From an uncultured bacterium (GTDB lineage: Bacteria > Verrucomicrobiota > Verrucomicrobiia > CAIQCK01): 35,305 nt of DNA. The stretch is taken from the NCBI GenBank assembly GCA_903870275.1, contig CAIQCK010000080.1, positions 1 through 35,305 on the forward strand, written 5' to 3'. Each line of letters begins with the position of its first letter. Position 1 is the stretch's first letter. Positions 1 to 7,867 of the stretch are shown here, in pieces. Below the pieces are notes generated by a model. The model was given only the letters and a program-made list of their open reading frames with translations, was not told the origin of the DNA and ran no database searches. The position numbers and the translations under genes were made by a program.

Positions 1-3000
1 GCCAGTTGCCGTCGGCGTCCACCTGCCACTTCGCCCCCGCGTCAATGGCCGCTTGCGGCGCGAGGGTCACCTGCAACGAGCCGGTGGTCTGGTCGGCCTC
101 GATCACGCCCGTGCTGTAGAGCAAGGTGGTGTTCCAATACAGCGTTGGGGAGAGCGTGGGCAGATTGGTCGCACTGAAAGCTCCGCTGCTGCTGCCGAAG
201 TCGAAGAGGTTGAACTGATCTCCCGCGTGCGGCGTGTAGCCGTTGAGCAGCGCAACGGTGAGTGTGCCGTCAAAGGTGAGCGCGCCGGTCAGGTCGAACT
301 GGTCGTAGAGCCAGGCGTTGGTGCCGCCCAGTTCCATCGTCACCACCCCGTTGCCGAGCAGCGTCAGGTTGCCGGTGTCGGTAATGACGCCAAAGCCGTT
401 GCCGGGCGCAATGAGACCGGCGTCGGTGATGGAGCCGGTGATGGCGCCGGTGCCGGTGAGGAGGGCATTGGTGTTGATCAAGAGGTCGTTGGCAAACGAG
501 TGAGAGCCGCCGAGCAAATCGAACGTGGCCGCGCTCGTGCCGTTGCCGACCTGGAAGATCGAGCCGTTGTTGACCGTGCTGCCACCGCTGTTGAGCGTGC
601 CGCCGTTGAAGGTCATGATGCCGCCGATTCCCAAAACGAAGTTTGAAGCAATGACTGCTCCGCCATTGTCAATCGTCAGGCTGTTATTCGTACCCGAAAC
701 GCCCACAGACAATTGACCGCTGCTCTGCCACACCGAACCGGTTCCAGTGACGAATACCGAGTTGCTGTCGGACCCTACATGGTTGCCGACTGCGGCATCC
801 ATGCTGAAAACCCGACCACCACTGGCGATCGTGAGACTATTGCCGGCACCGTTGTCGCCAACGATCAGCGTGCCATTATTTGTCCAAGTAGAACCAGAGC
901 CCGCCACCACAGTGACATTGCTGTTGGCACCAGTAGTATGGCCAAGGAAAGTGAAACCAGCACCAATACTTGCTCCACCGCTGATGATCAGACCCGAATT
1001 CGTGATCGTTACGGCATTTCCAAATCCGTTGATACCTACACTGATTAAATCAGCGACTGTCAGAACTGAGCCGGGTCCCGTGACGAGCACGGAATTGCTG
1101 AATCCGACGTAAGCACCCATAGGGAGTCCCCCAACATCCAGAGAGCCAACGAACGTATGAGTACCAATGAACACTTGGCCACCGTTAGCGATGCTTAGGT
1201 TGTTACCAGTGCCAGACAAGCCAACACAGGCCGGACCGATGTTGCTCCATACCGAACCGAAATCGGTAACCAGAAGCGAGTTGAAACTGCCAGAGTTCAG
1301 CCCACCCACGCCGCTAAATATCCCCGAGCCGGGACCACTATTAAATTGGCTATAAACATGGCCGCCATTCGCTATGGTCAGGTTGTTGCTGGAACCTGCC
1401 CCGCCAATTTGTACTGCATCGGCGTTGCTCCAAAGCGAACCGGCGCCAGTCACAATAGCTTGGTTGTTGTTACCGAGGCCAACACTGCCCATAAAGTCAT
1501 AAACCGTCCCGCCATTGGTTATAGCCAGATTGTTGTAAGAACCCTGGTAGCCTACGGAAAGATTACTGCTCACCCTCATCGAGCCCGAACCGGCGACAAT
1601 AACCGAATTGTTGCTCGCGCTGGCGGCGTTGCCCACGTAACAGTTGCCATTCGCGAAAGCCTGTGCGCCGTTGGTGATCAAGAGACTGTTGCCGACGCCG
1701 CTGTTGCCAACGGTCAAACTGTTACTGAAACTGTGCGTCCCGCCGACGAGGTTGAGCGTGGCTCCGCTGCCTGTGTCGCCCACTGTGAATGCGGCGCCAT
1801 TATTCACCATCGTGCCGCCGCTGTTGAGCGTGCCGCCGTTGAAAGTGACCACGCTGTTGGCGAAGTTGGTGGCGTAGAACTGGTTGACGGTGACCGTGCC
1901 GCTGAGGAGTGCCAGCGTGCCGTTGCGCACGTCCACGCCACCCGTCCCGGACGCGTTGGTCGAGACGAGCATTCCGCCCGCGTTGGTGAAGACGCCGCCG
2001 CCGTCAATGACCAGATTGGTCAGGTTGGCCACTCCGCCGGAGATCGCCCATGAGCCGTAGTTGGTCGCCACGTTCACATCGTGCTCGCCGTCGTTCTGCT
2101 GAACCGTGCCCGAGGCGAGGTTCAGGAACACGCCGTCCATGTTCGTGCCGCTGTTGAGGATGAAGCTGCCGCTGTTGGTGAATACCAGCGGGTCGAACAA
2201 TCCACCGTTTTGTGCAAAAGAACCTTGGTTCCACATCGAGCCGGGCACAATCACACTGCCGCTGTTCAACTGGAACGTGCCGCCAGGCGAGTTTACAAAC
2301 GAACCTGCCAGCGACAGCGTGCCGCCGTTGACCGTCAGCGGCTGCGCGGAGAACACCTGGCCCGCCTGGAGCACACCGCCGTTGAAGTTGAAGACGCTGT
2401 TGGCGAAGTTGGTCAACAGCAGCCGGTCCACGGCCACCGTGCCGCTGTTGAGGTTGAGGGTGCCGTAGAGGACATTGATCGCGCCGCCGCCGGTGCTGTT
2501 CGTGGCGTAGAGCATGCCGCCGGAGACGGTGACGACGTCGCCGGTGGAGGAGGCGCTGGCACCGACGACGATGTTGGTGGCCGAGACGGTGCCGCCGTTG
2601 GCAACGGTCAGTTGGCTGAAACAGCCCGTGAGACCCACATAGAGGCTTGAGCTGTTGCTCCAAAGGCTGCCCAGACCGGTGACCATCACCGCGTTGCCGT
2701 TGGCACCGGCATTACTGCCGATATAGCCCATGGCGTCATACACCGTGCCTCCATTGGCAATGGTCAGGCTGTTGCTGGAGCCGCCGTTGCCGACGAAAAG
2801 GCCGCTGCTATTGCTCCAGAGGGAGCCGGCGCCCGTGACCAAGACGGAGTTGCTTTTGGCACCGGTGCCGTAGCCGATGTAGCCGTAGGCAGAATAGGCC
2901 ATGCCGCCGTTGGTCAAGGTCAGGTTGTTGGTGGAGCCCGTATAACCGACATACAGAGAACTGCTGTTGCTCCAGAGGGAGTTGGCACCCGTGACCAAGA

Positions 3001-4846
3001 CGGAGTTGCTGTTGGCACCGGTGTTGGCGCCAATGTAGCCGTTGGCAGAGAAGACCGTGCCACCGTTGGCGACGGTGAGGTTGTTGCTGCAACTCACATA
3101 CAGATAACTGCTGTCGTTCCAGACCGATCCGGGGCCGGTCACGAAGACCCTGTTGCTCGGGCCGGCGATGCCGATGTTGGCGCCGGCGCTAAAGACCGTG
3201 CCGCCGTTGGCAACGAGCAGGCAGTTGCCGGAGCCGGAGTCGCCCACATACAGAGTGCTGCTGTTGCTCCAGACAGAACCGGCGCCCGTAACGATAATCG
3301 AGTTGCTGTTTGCGCCGCCGTAGTAGCCGAGATAGCCGCCGAAGCTAAAGACCGTGGCGCCGTTGGTTATGATCAGGCTGTTGTTGGCGCCGTAGTAGCC
3401 CATCCAAAGACCGTCGAGGCCGATTTTCCAAACCGAACCGGTGCCGGTCACGGTGACTACGTTGCTTTTCCCGCCGCCACCGTAGCCGATGTAGCCGCCG
3501 TAGCTGATGATCATGCCTCCGTTGGTAATGGTCAGGGTGTTGCCAGAACCGCCGTTGCCCACAGTCATATCGGACCTGTTGCTCCAGACTGAACCGGCGC
3601 CGGTCACGGTGACCACGTTGGCGCTGCTGCCGTCACCGACGGAGCCGCCGTAGCTGGTGACCATGCCTCCGTTGGTAATGGTCAGGGTGTTGCCGGAACC
3701 GGAACTGCCCACAATCACACCACTGTTGTTGCTCCAAACCGAGCCTGAGCCGGTGACGGTGACCGAGTTGTTGTTCGCGCCGCTGTTGTAGCCGATGTAG
3801 CCGTAGGCGCCGTCAACCACCGAGCCGCTAGTGGCAATGGTCAGGGTGTTGCCGGAACCGGAGTTGCCTACATACAGAGAGCCGGAAATGTTGTTCCACA
3901 CCGAGCCGGGGCCGGTAACAATGAGCGCATTGCTGTTCGCGCTGCTGCCGTAGCCGATGGAGCCGTCGTTGTTAACGTTGACGACCTTGCCTCCGTTGGT
4001 GATGGCCAGATAGTTGCCGGAACCATATTTGCCCACAGTCACACTGGCAGTGTTGCTCCAGACCGAACCGGCGTCCGTAACGATGACCGAGTTGTTGTTC
4101 GCGCCGCTGTAGTTGCCGATGGTGCCGGCAATGCCGGAGACCGCGCCGCTATTGGCAATGGTCAGGGTGTTGCCGGAACCGGACATGCCCACAATCACAG
4201 AACTGTTGTTGTTGTTCCAAACCGAGCCGGAGCCGGTGACGGTGACCCAGTTGTTGTTCGCGGTGCTGTTGCTGCCGATGACGCTGCTGCTGGCCGCGCC
4301 GTTAAACACCGCGCCGCCATTGGCAATAGTCACGTTGTTGCCCGAACCGAAGTTGCCCACAAGCAGAGTGGAGCCGGAGTTGTTGGTCCAAACCGAGCCG
4401 GCACCTGTCACGGTGACCGAGTTGTTGTTCGCGCCGCTGCTGTCGCCGATGGAGCCGCCGGTGCTGTCAAACACCTTGCCGCCGTTGTTGACAATCAATT
4501 GATTGAACGATCCCGTATTGCCGATGAACACAAAGAAGGCATTGGACCAGATCGAACCGGGCCCCGAGACCAGCACGGTGTTGTTGCTCGAGACGGCCGA
4601 ATTGCCGACGATGCTGAAGCCGCCGGTGACGTTCGCCTTGCCGGCATTGGTGACGATCAGCACATTGAACGCGCCGTTGGTGCCTAGGGTGTAACCGCTG
4701 GAGTAATTGTTGGTGACGCCATTGACCGTATTGGTGACACCACTTTCGGCGAAAGCGTGCTGGGCGGTCAGGCTTGCGAGCGCGAAGACAGCCAAACGAA
4801 TACGGCTACGAAGTGAAGCGCGGACAGGGAGACTTGAACTGCTCAT
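1..4846 (-). CDS. Giant exported T5SS/PEP-CTERM-type repeat protein (C-terminus outside window)
   Basis: An open frame of 1615 codons runs without a stop from ATG 4846 to the window edge. An SD-like GAGGAAATC precedes the ATG. The first ~33 residues form a signal peptide (basic start, hydrophobic core LAVFALASL, cleavage motif AFA-E). The body is made of units of about 50-56 residues (150-167 bp) carrying variants of GSVWSN, LYVGNSGSGN, LTIANGG, IGYxSGAN and SVLVTGAG, which match the T5SS/PEP-CTERM-associated repeat as I know it. About a dozen units lie in 4600-2600; a less regular beta-helix part (LNSGTV, FNGGVL, VNGGTLSL) covers 2600-1850; more units lie in 1750-700. Near 420-150 is a typical end segment (GLIAPGNG, ELGG, YDQFDLTGALTFDGTL). 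Expected to be a secreted or surface beta-solenoid adhesin or matrix protein. The anchor (autotransporter barrel or PEP-CTERM) would lie outside the window and cannot be seen. Confidence 0.85.
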   Translation of the reverse strand, partial: MSSSSLPVRASLRSRIRLAVFALASLTAQHAFAESGVTNTVNGVTNNYSSGYTLGTNGAFNVLIVTNAGKANVTGGFSIVGNSAVSSNNTVLVSGPGSIWSNAFFVFIGNTGSFNQLIVNNGGKVFDSTGGSIGDSSGANNNSVTVTGAGSVWTNNSGSTLLVGNFGSGNNVTIANGGAVFNGAASSSVIGSNSTANNNWVTVTGSGSVWNNNNSSVIVGMSGSGNTLTIANSGAVSGIAGTIGNYSGANNNSVIVTDAGSVWSNTASVTVGKYGSGNYLAITNGGKVVNVNNDGSIGYGSSANSNALIVTGPGSVWNNISGSLYVGNSGSGNTLTIATSGSVVDGAYGYIGYNSGANNNSVTVTGSGSVWSNNSGVIVGSSGSGNTLTITNGGMVTSYGGSVGDGSSANVVTVTGAGSVWSNRSDMTVGNGGSGNTLTITNGGMIISYGGYIGYGGGGKSNVVTVTGTGSVWKIGLDGLWMGYYGANNSLIITNGATVFSFGGYLGYYGGANSNSIIVTGAGSVWSNSSTLYVGDSGSGNCLLVANGGTVFSAGANIGIAGPSNRVFVTGPGSVWNDSSYLYVSCSNNLTVANGGTVFSANGYIGANTGANSNSVLVTGANSLWSNSSSLYVGYTGSTNNLTLTNGGMAYSAYGYIGYGTGAKSNSVLVTGAGSLWSNSSGLFVGNGGSSNSLTIANGGTVYDAMGYIGSNAGANGNAVMVTGLGSLWSNSSSLYVGLTGCFSQLTVANGGTVSATNIVVGASASSTGDVVTVSGGMLYATNSTGGGAINVLYGTLNLNSGTVAVDRLLLTNFANSVFNFNGGVLQAGQVFSAQPLTVNGGTLSLAGSFVNSPGGTFQLNSGSVIVPGSMWNQGSFAQNGGLFDPLVFTNSGSFILNSGTNMDGVFLNLASGTVQQNDGEHDVNVATNYGSWAISGGVANLTNLVIDGGGVFTNAGGMLVSTNASGTGGVDVRNGTLALLSGTVTVNQFYATNFANSVVTFNGGTLNSGGTMVNNGAAFTVGDTGSGATLNLVGGTHSFSNSLTVGNSGVGNSLLITNGAQAFANGNCYVGNAASASNNSVIVAGSGSMRVSSNLSVGYQGSYNNLAITNGGTVYDFMGSVGLGNNNQAIVTGAGSLWSNADAVQIGGAGSSNNLTIANGGHVYSQFNSGPGSGIFSGVGGLNSGSFNSLLVTDFGSVWSNIGPACVGLSGTGNNLSIANGGQVFIGTHTFVGSLDVGGLPMGAYVGFSNSVLVTGPGSVLTVADLISVGINGFGNAVTITNSGLIISGGASIGAGFTFLGHTTGANSNVTVVAGSGSTWTNNGTLIVGDNGAGNSLTIASGGRVFSMDAAVGNHVGSDSNSVFVTGTGSVWQSSGQLSVGVSGTNNSLTIDNGGAVIASNFVLGIGGIMTFNGGTLNSGGSTVNNGSIFQVGNGTSAATFDLLGGSHSFANDLLINTNALLTGTGAITGSITDAGLIAPGNGFGVITDTGNLTLLGNGVVTMELGGTNAWLYDQFDLTGALTFDGTLTVALLNGYTPHAGDQFNLFDFGSSSGAFSATNLPTLSPTLYWNTTLLYSTGVIEADQTTGSLQVTLAPQAAIDAGAKWQVDADGNW

Positions 4847-4872
4847 GATTTCCTCAGGTAATCACAGCCGAC

Positions 4873-4901
4873 ATTGTCCGGGATGGGTATGACGAGCGCA
4901 A
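4873..4901 (-). promoter_or_regulatory. Candidate sigma70-type promoter of the repeat-protein gene
   Basis: Read on the minus strand, TTGCGC (4901-4896) and GACAAT (4878-4873) are separated by exactly 17 bp. Transcription would start near 4866, giving a leader of about 20 nt that contains the GAGGA ribosome-binding site before ATG 4846. This is based on box similarity and spacing only. A second -10-like TACAAT lies further upstream (about 4906-4911) but lacks a good -35. Confidence 0.4.
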
Positions 4902-5001
4902 GAACATTGTAGGCTGCGCACCCGGCGCGGAGCGGCGGAGTGGTGGGAACGGCATCGGCCCGCGAAACACGCCCAAAAACGCTATAGCGGATCCGTTTTG
5001 A

Positions 5002-5025
5002 CAGGATTTACAGGATTTGCAGGAT
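5002..5025. repeat. 9-bp tandem repeat (CAGGATTTA)
   Basis: CAGGATTTA, CAGGATTTG and CAGGAT follow each other directly. It is a short low-complexity tract in the non-coding DNA upstream of the giant repeat-protein gene. Apart from this tract and the candidate promoter, I see nothing recognisable in 4902-5100. Confidence 0.6.
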
Positions 5026-5109
5026 GGGAATGTCGAACCGGCCATCCTGTCTTCTTCCCTTCAAACCGTGCGTGCCGGAATGAGCGCTCGGAAAAGCAGC
5101 ATATTTCTC

Positions 5110-5137
5110 TTGACATGATAGAGAAAATGCCTATATT
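5110..5137 (+). promoter_or_regulatory. Strong sigma70-like promoter of an interrupted small gene
   Basis: A perfect TTGACA (5110-5115) and TATATT (5132-5137) are 16 bp apart, the closest match to the textbook consensus in this window. It is followed by a strong SD sequence, GGAGGAGAGG (5159-5168), 7 nt before ATG 5176. That ATG now opens only two codons before a TGA because a small element is inserted there. Confidence 0.65.
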
Positions 5138-5175
5138 TTGCACCCGACGATGAAAGACGGAGGAGAGGCAAAATC

Positions 5176-5549
5176 ATGGCTTGAGACCTCTGCAACAGCC
5201 CTGGAGCGGCGGTCTGGAGACCGCCGCTCCAGAACGGACGATGACTTTTGCAGAGGTCCCGGCTTACAAAATCATGATTCTGTATTCGATGATTCTGTGC
5301 CCAGTCCTGTTACCGGAGCGGGTTCTGCTGGCGCTGCGGCAGATTTGCAAAACGAACCCAAATAGAGATCGCGATCCAAACCGGAAAATATCGTTTTTCC
5401 GCGGGAAAATGAACATTTCGAGTTGCAGAGGTCCCGGAGATGAAATGGTTTTTTGCGAAACGAACCCAAATAGAGAATTGCAACATGCGTGGTGGCATGG
5501 CTTTGTGAAAAAGCCCGATGTTGAGACGAAACAAGACGAAGCCAAATAA
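5176..5549 (+). pseudogene. Small gene interrupted by a 78-bp palindromic element
   Basis: ATG 5176 has a strong promoter and SD but meets a stop after ATG GCT. Removing the inserted element and one copy of its 5-bp flanking duplication (5183-5265) joins codon 3 as TAC and opens 96 codons ending at TAA 5547-5549. The restored protein starts MAYKIMILYSMILCPVLL, a hydrophobic N-terminus, and goes on with two copies of a C(K/E)TNPNR motif, encoded by a directly repeated aacgaacccaaatagaga (near 5353 and 5462). I do not recognise a family. The TNPNR repeats resemble peptides read from dispersed non-coding repeats, so the downstream part may itself be repeat DNA and the protein may never have been functional. 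Confidence 0.35.
5183..5260. mobile_element. MITE-like palindromic element with 5-bp target duplication
   Basis: The ends are near-perfect terminal inverted repeats: G(A/G)GACCTCTGCAA on the left and its complement TTGCAGAGGTCCC on the right. The centre is a perfect 15-bp hairpin (CTGGAGCGGCGGTCT, 2-nt loop, complement) at about 5201-5232. GGCTT occurs directly on both sides (5178-5182 and 5261-5265) as a probable target-site duplication. A lone right-end copy, TTGCAGAGGTCCCGG, recurs at about 5423-5437. No transposase is encoded, so it would have been moved in trans. Confidence 0.6.
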
Positions 5550-5577
5550 GCCAAAGTGAATCCGATTTCCCCAAAAT

Positions 5578-5629
5578 ATCCGACTGAATCCGGCCAGATC
5601 CGACTCGATCCGGCCAAATCCGACCCGAT
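5578..5629. repeat. 20-bp tandem repeats (ATCCGACTnn ATCCGGCCAn)
   Basis: Five consecutive 10-mers begin with ATCCG, alternating ATCCGACTGA / ATCCGGCCAG / ATCCGACTCG / ATCCGGCCAA / ATCCGACCCG, so the unit is 20 bp repeated about 2.5 times. Non-coding, no function visible. Confidence 0.75.
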
Positions 5630-5678
5630 GAAGGCCTTTGAAGATTGCAAATGCACGTTTTCTCTAGCGGCGGTTGTG

Positions 5679-5861
5679 GTAGGGCGCGACCGCCGAGTCT
5701 GTTTCAAAACGCGGGTTCCCACCGTAGAACGGATGTCCACATCCGTTTATCATTTATGCGAACGGTTGCATTCACCGAGCAACGGGCTTGGCAGCCCGTT
5801 CTACACGACCCAACGCGCTCGCCGTCGGGGTTTTGAGACAGCCTCGGCGGTCCAGCCCTAC
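5679..5861. repeat. Nested palindromic repeat element (183 bp)
   Basis: The outer arms 5679-5710 and 5830-5861 are inverted copies of 32 bp with about 4 mismatches, both starting GTAGGGC and containing GACCGCCGAG and TCAAAAC. Inside lie two smaller perfect hairpins: AACGGATGT with its complement over a 2-nt loop (about 5729-5748), and AACGGGCT-TGGC-AGCCCGTT (about 5780-5800). The architecture is that of a MITE or REP-type element. Another GC-rich segment containing GACCGCCGCCGC follows at about 5880-5930, ending just before the next gene. Confidence 0.65.
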
Positions 5862-5948
5862 CTTTCGGCGGTCATCCCTGAAAGCTCTCGGGGTGCAGAC
5901 CGCCGCCGCAGTTTTCTGGACGCCGGCGCTCGGGCCGGGCGTGCGAAC

Positions 5949-6953
5949 CTACGCCATCCACGGACGCGCGCGGCCTTTTTTCGTGACGGCGGCGAGGGCC
6001 TTGGCGGCGATCTCGCTGTTCTCGACGACCTGGAAGTCGAACATGCCGACGCAGAGGATGTCCGCGCCGTTCTCGAAACACCACTGGAAGGCGTTGCGCG
6101 GATGGATGGCGCCGGCGGCCAGCGTCTTGAAGGCGATCCACGGTTTCTTCACGGTGGCCATGAAGGCGACGGTTTCCTGCACGTTGGTGCACCACATGTT
6201 GTCGTGGGCGCGGTCGTGGTCGTTGGAACTGCTGATCTCGTCGAAGCTGTGGCGGTTGGCCTCCGGCGTGGCCGACCAGTAATTGTCCTTGTGGAGCGTC
6301 TTCACCCAGAAGTCGGGTTCGAAGCCGGCCTTGACGCACGCCTTCACCGTCTCGAGGCAATGCGCGCCGAGACCGCACGGCACGAGCTGGTCCTTCATGA
6401 AGCTCATGGTCTCTTCGAGCGTCTTCATGTCGCCGGTCTTGACCATCTTGTCGCAAATGCCGCCCTGCACATAGACGGCGTCGGCGCCGGTGTCTATGGA
6501 GCTTTTGATGGCGTCCTTGAGGTTGCCGGCGGCGCAGTCGGAAATCCACTGCATCTTGCCGCCTTCTTTGCGGTAGGCGTTGATGACGCGGTTGGAGACG
6601 GGATTGGTCAACGCGGTGTTGATGCCGCGTTTCTCGGCCAGGTGGAACGTTTCGATGATCTTCTCGTCGGTGTGATACGCCTTGATGAGTGGCGAGACGT
6701 AGATCAGGTCGCGGCTGTGCGCCCAGCCGCCGATGAGGTTGCCGCCGCAGATGACGCGGCTGATTTCGAGGTTCTTGATCTTGCCCTTCGGCAGCTCCAG
6801 CGGCGCGACGGTCGATGCCGCCGGGGCCGAGGGCTTGCCTGTCGCACTCTCCGCGCCCAGGACTTTTTCCTCGAAGCTGCGGAACGCCAGTGCCGCGCCG
6901 CCCGCTGCCAGCGAGTTCTTAAAAAATCCGCGCCGACCGATGTTCTTTGCCAT
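5949..6953 (-). CDS. Tat-exported TIM-barrel-like protein, possibly aldo/keto reductase-related
   Basis: A protein of 334 aa. The start at ATG 6953 is chosen because it opens a twin-arginine signal (MAKNIGRRGFFKNSLAAGGAALAF) and has GGAGA upstream; an open frame extends to 7286 but the extra residues look non-coding. The mature part begins near residue 60 with ISRVICGGNLIGG, reminiscent of the first strand of aldo/keto reductases, followed by alternating strand/helix segments (FHLAEKRGINTALTNP, AVYVQGGICDKM, PWIAFKTLAAGAIHP, ADILCVGMFDFQVVEN) consistent with a TIM barrel. I cannot assign a substrate or confirm the catalytic Tyr/Lys of aldo/keto reductases. Twin-arginine export implies folding, perhaps with a cofactor, before secretion. 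It lies next to exported carbohydrate-active genes, so a role in sugar-derivative oxidation is plausible but inferred. Confidence 0.75.
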   Translation of the reverse strand: MAKNIGRRGFFKNSLAAGGAALAFRSFEEKVLGAESATGKPSAPAASTVAPLELPKGKIKNLEISRVICGGNLIGGWAHSRDLIYVSPLIKAYHTDEKIIETFHLAEKRGINTALTNPVSNRVINAYRKEGGKMQWISDCAAGNLKDAIKSSIDTGADAVYVQGGICDKMVKTGDMKTLEETMSFMKDQLVPCGLGAHCLETVKACVKAGFEPDFWVKTLHKDNYWSATPEANRHSFDEISSSNDHDRAHDNMWCTNVQETVAFMATVKKPWIAFKTLAAGAIHPRNAFQWCFENGADILCVGMFDFQVVENSEIAAKALAAVTKKGRARPWMA

Positions 6954-7114
6954 AACTTTGTCTCCGCTCAATACATTCTCATTGCCGCGCCAGTGCTGCT
7001 CGGAATCGCAGGCGGAAACGTAGCGCGAGTCTGCCGCCGAGACAAGCTCCTTCGGTTCGCAAAAGGCGGGCGTGGCCGGCACGGCGGCGGGCGGCGACTG
7101 CGCGCGTTTCCCCC

Positions 7115-7143
7115 TTGTCGGCCGCGGCGGGCTGCGATAGCGT
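7115..7143 (+). promoter_or_regulatory. TTG-17-TAGCGT promoter before the DUF1080 gene
   Basis: TTGTCG (7115-7120), 17 bp, TAGCGT (7138-7143). Only 12 nt separate the -10 box from ATG 7156 and no SD is present, so the transcript would have a leader of about 6 nt. The same architecture precedes the genes at 10978 and 33361. Confidence 0.5.
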
Positions 7144-7155
7144 GGCGGGCCATTT

Positions 7156-7784
7156 ATGAAAACCGTTTCTTTGGCCTGCCTCCTCCTGCTCGCGACGACG
7201 CTGCGCGCCGCCGACACCGACGGCTTCATCCAGCTTTTCAACGGCAAGGACCTCAACGATTGGAAAGCCAGCGACAAGCCCGGCACCTTCAGCGTGCAGG
7301 ACGGCGCGCTCGTGGTGAACGGCCCGCGCTCGCATCTCTTCTACGTCGGCCCCGCCTGCAACCACGATTTCAAGAATTTCCACATGCGTGTCGAGTTGAT
7401 GACATTCCCGCAAGCGAACTCCGGCGTCTATTTCCACACCGAGTTTCAGGAGGCCAACTGGCCGAACAAGGGCTTCGAGGTGCGCAGGTCAACAACAGTC
7501 ACAAGGACAAGAAGCGGACCGCCGGCCTTTACGACATCAAGGACGTCTATGAGGTGCCCGCCAAGGACAACGAGTGGTTCGTCATGGAGATCATCGTCGA
7601 GGGCAAGCACGTCATCACCAAGGTCAACGGCAAGGTGTTCGTGGACTACACCGAGCCGCCGGATTTCCAGCCGCCGAAGAATCACTCCGGCCGGTTCATC
7701 TCGCACGGCACGTTTGCCATCCAGGGCCACGATCCCGGCAGCAAGATTCTCTACAAACGCATTGAGGTGAAACCGCTGCCTTGA
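7156..7784 (+). pseudogene. 3-keto-disaccharide hydrolase (DUF1080) family protein, frameshifted
   Basis: The first frame encodes a signal peptide (MKTVSLACLLLLATTLRAA) and the start of a DUF1080 domain (FIQLFNGKDLNDWKASDKPG, SGVYFHTEF). Homology then leaves this frame after GFEV at about 7482 and continues in another frame with QVNNSHKDKKRTAGLYDIKDVYEV to KRIEVKPLP and TGA 7782-7784. Deleting two bases from the GCGC at 7482-7485 restores one continuous protein of about 208 aa, close to the normal size of single-domain members. The lesion is therefore a GC dinucleotide duplication, either a recent inactivation or a sequencing/assembly error. The family contains exported beta-jelly-roll enzymes or binding domains acting on 3-keto sugars and is very common in Planctomycetes and Verrucomicrobia. 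The rest of the reading frame is intact, which favours a recent or artefactual change. Confidence 0.8.
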
Positions 7785-7867
7785 GACGGAACGCTGCTGG
7801 TGGAGCCAGCAGCAGGGGGACGAACAGCGTGAAGCGTCGGGTTGTTGTCTTGAGCGCCATCGGAGCT

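Noticed and set aside
53..4700. Many open plus-strand frames of 60-235 codons
   Set aside because: They are read antisense to the giant repeat gene, have biased compositions created by its GC-rich repeats, and lack start signals.
5002..5025. Possible CRISPR or iteron array
   Set aside because: The units are 9 bp and contiguous without spacers; this is a simple tandem repeat.
5556..7784. 742-codon plus-strand frame
   Set aside because: It crosses palindromic repeats and lies antisense to the Tat-signal gene. Only its last ~100 codons are meaningful, and those are the 3' part of the frameshifted DUF1080 gene.
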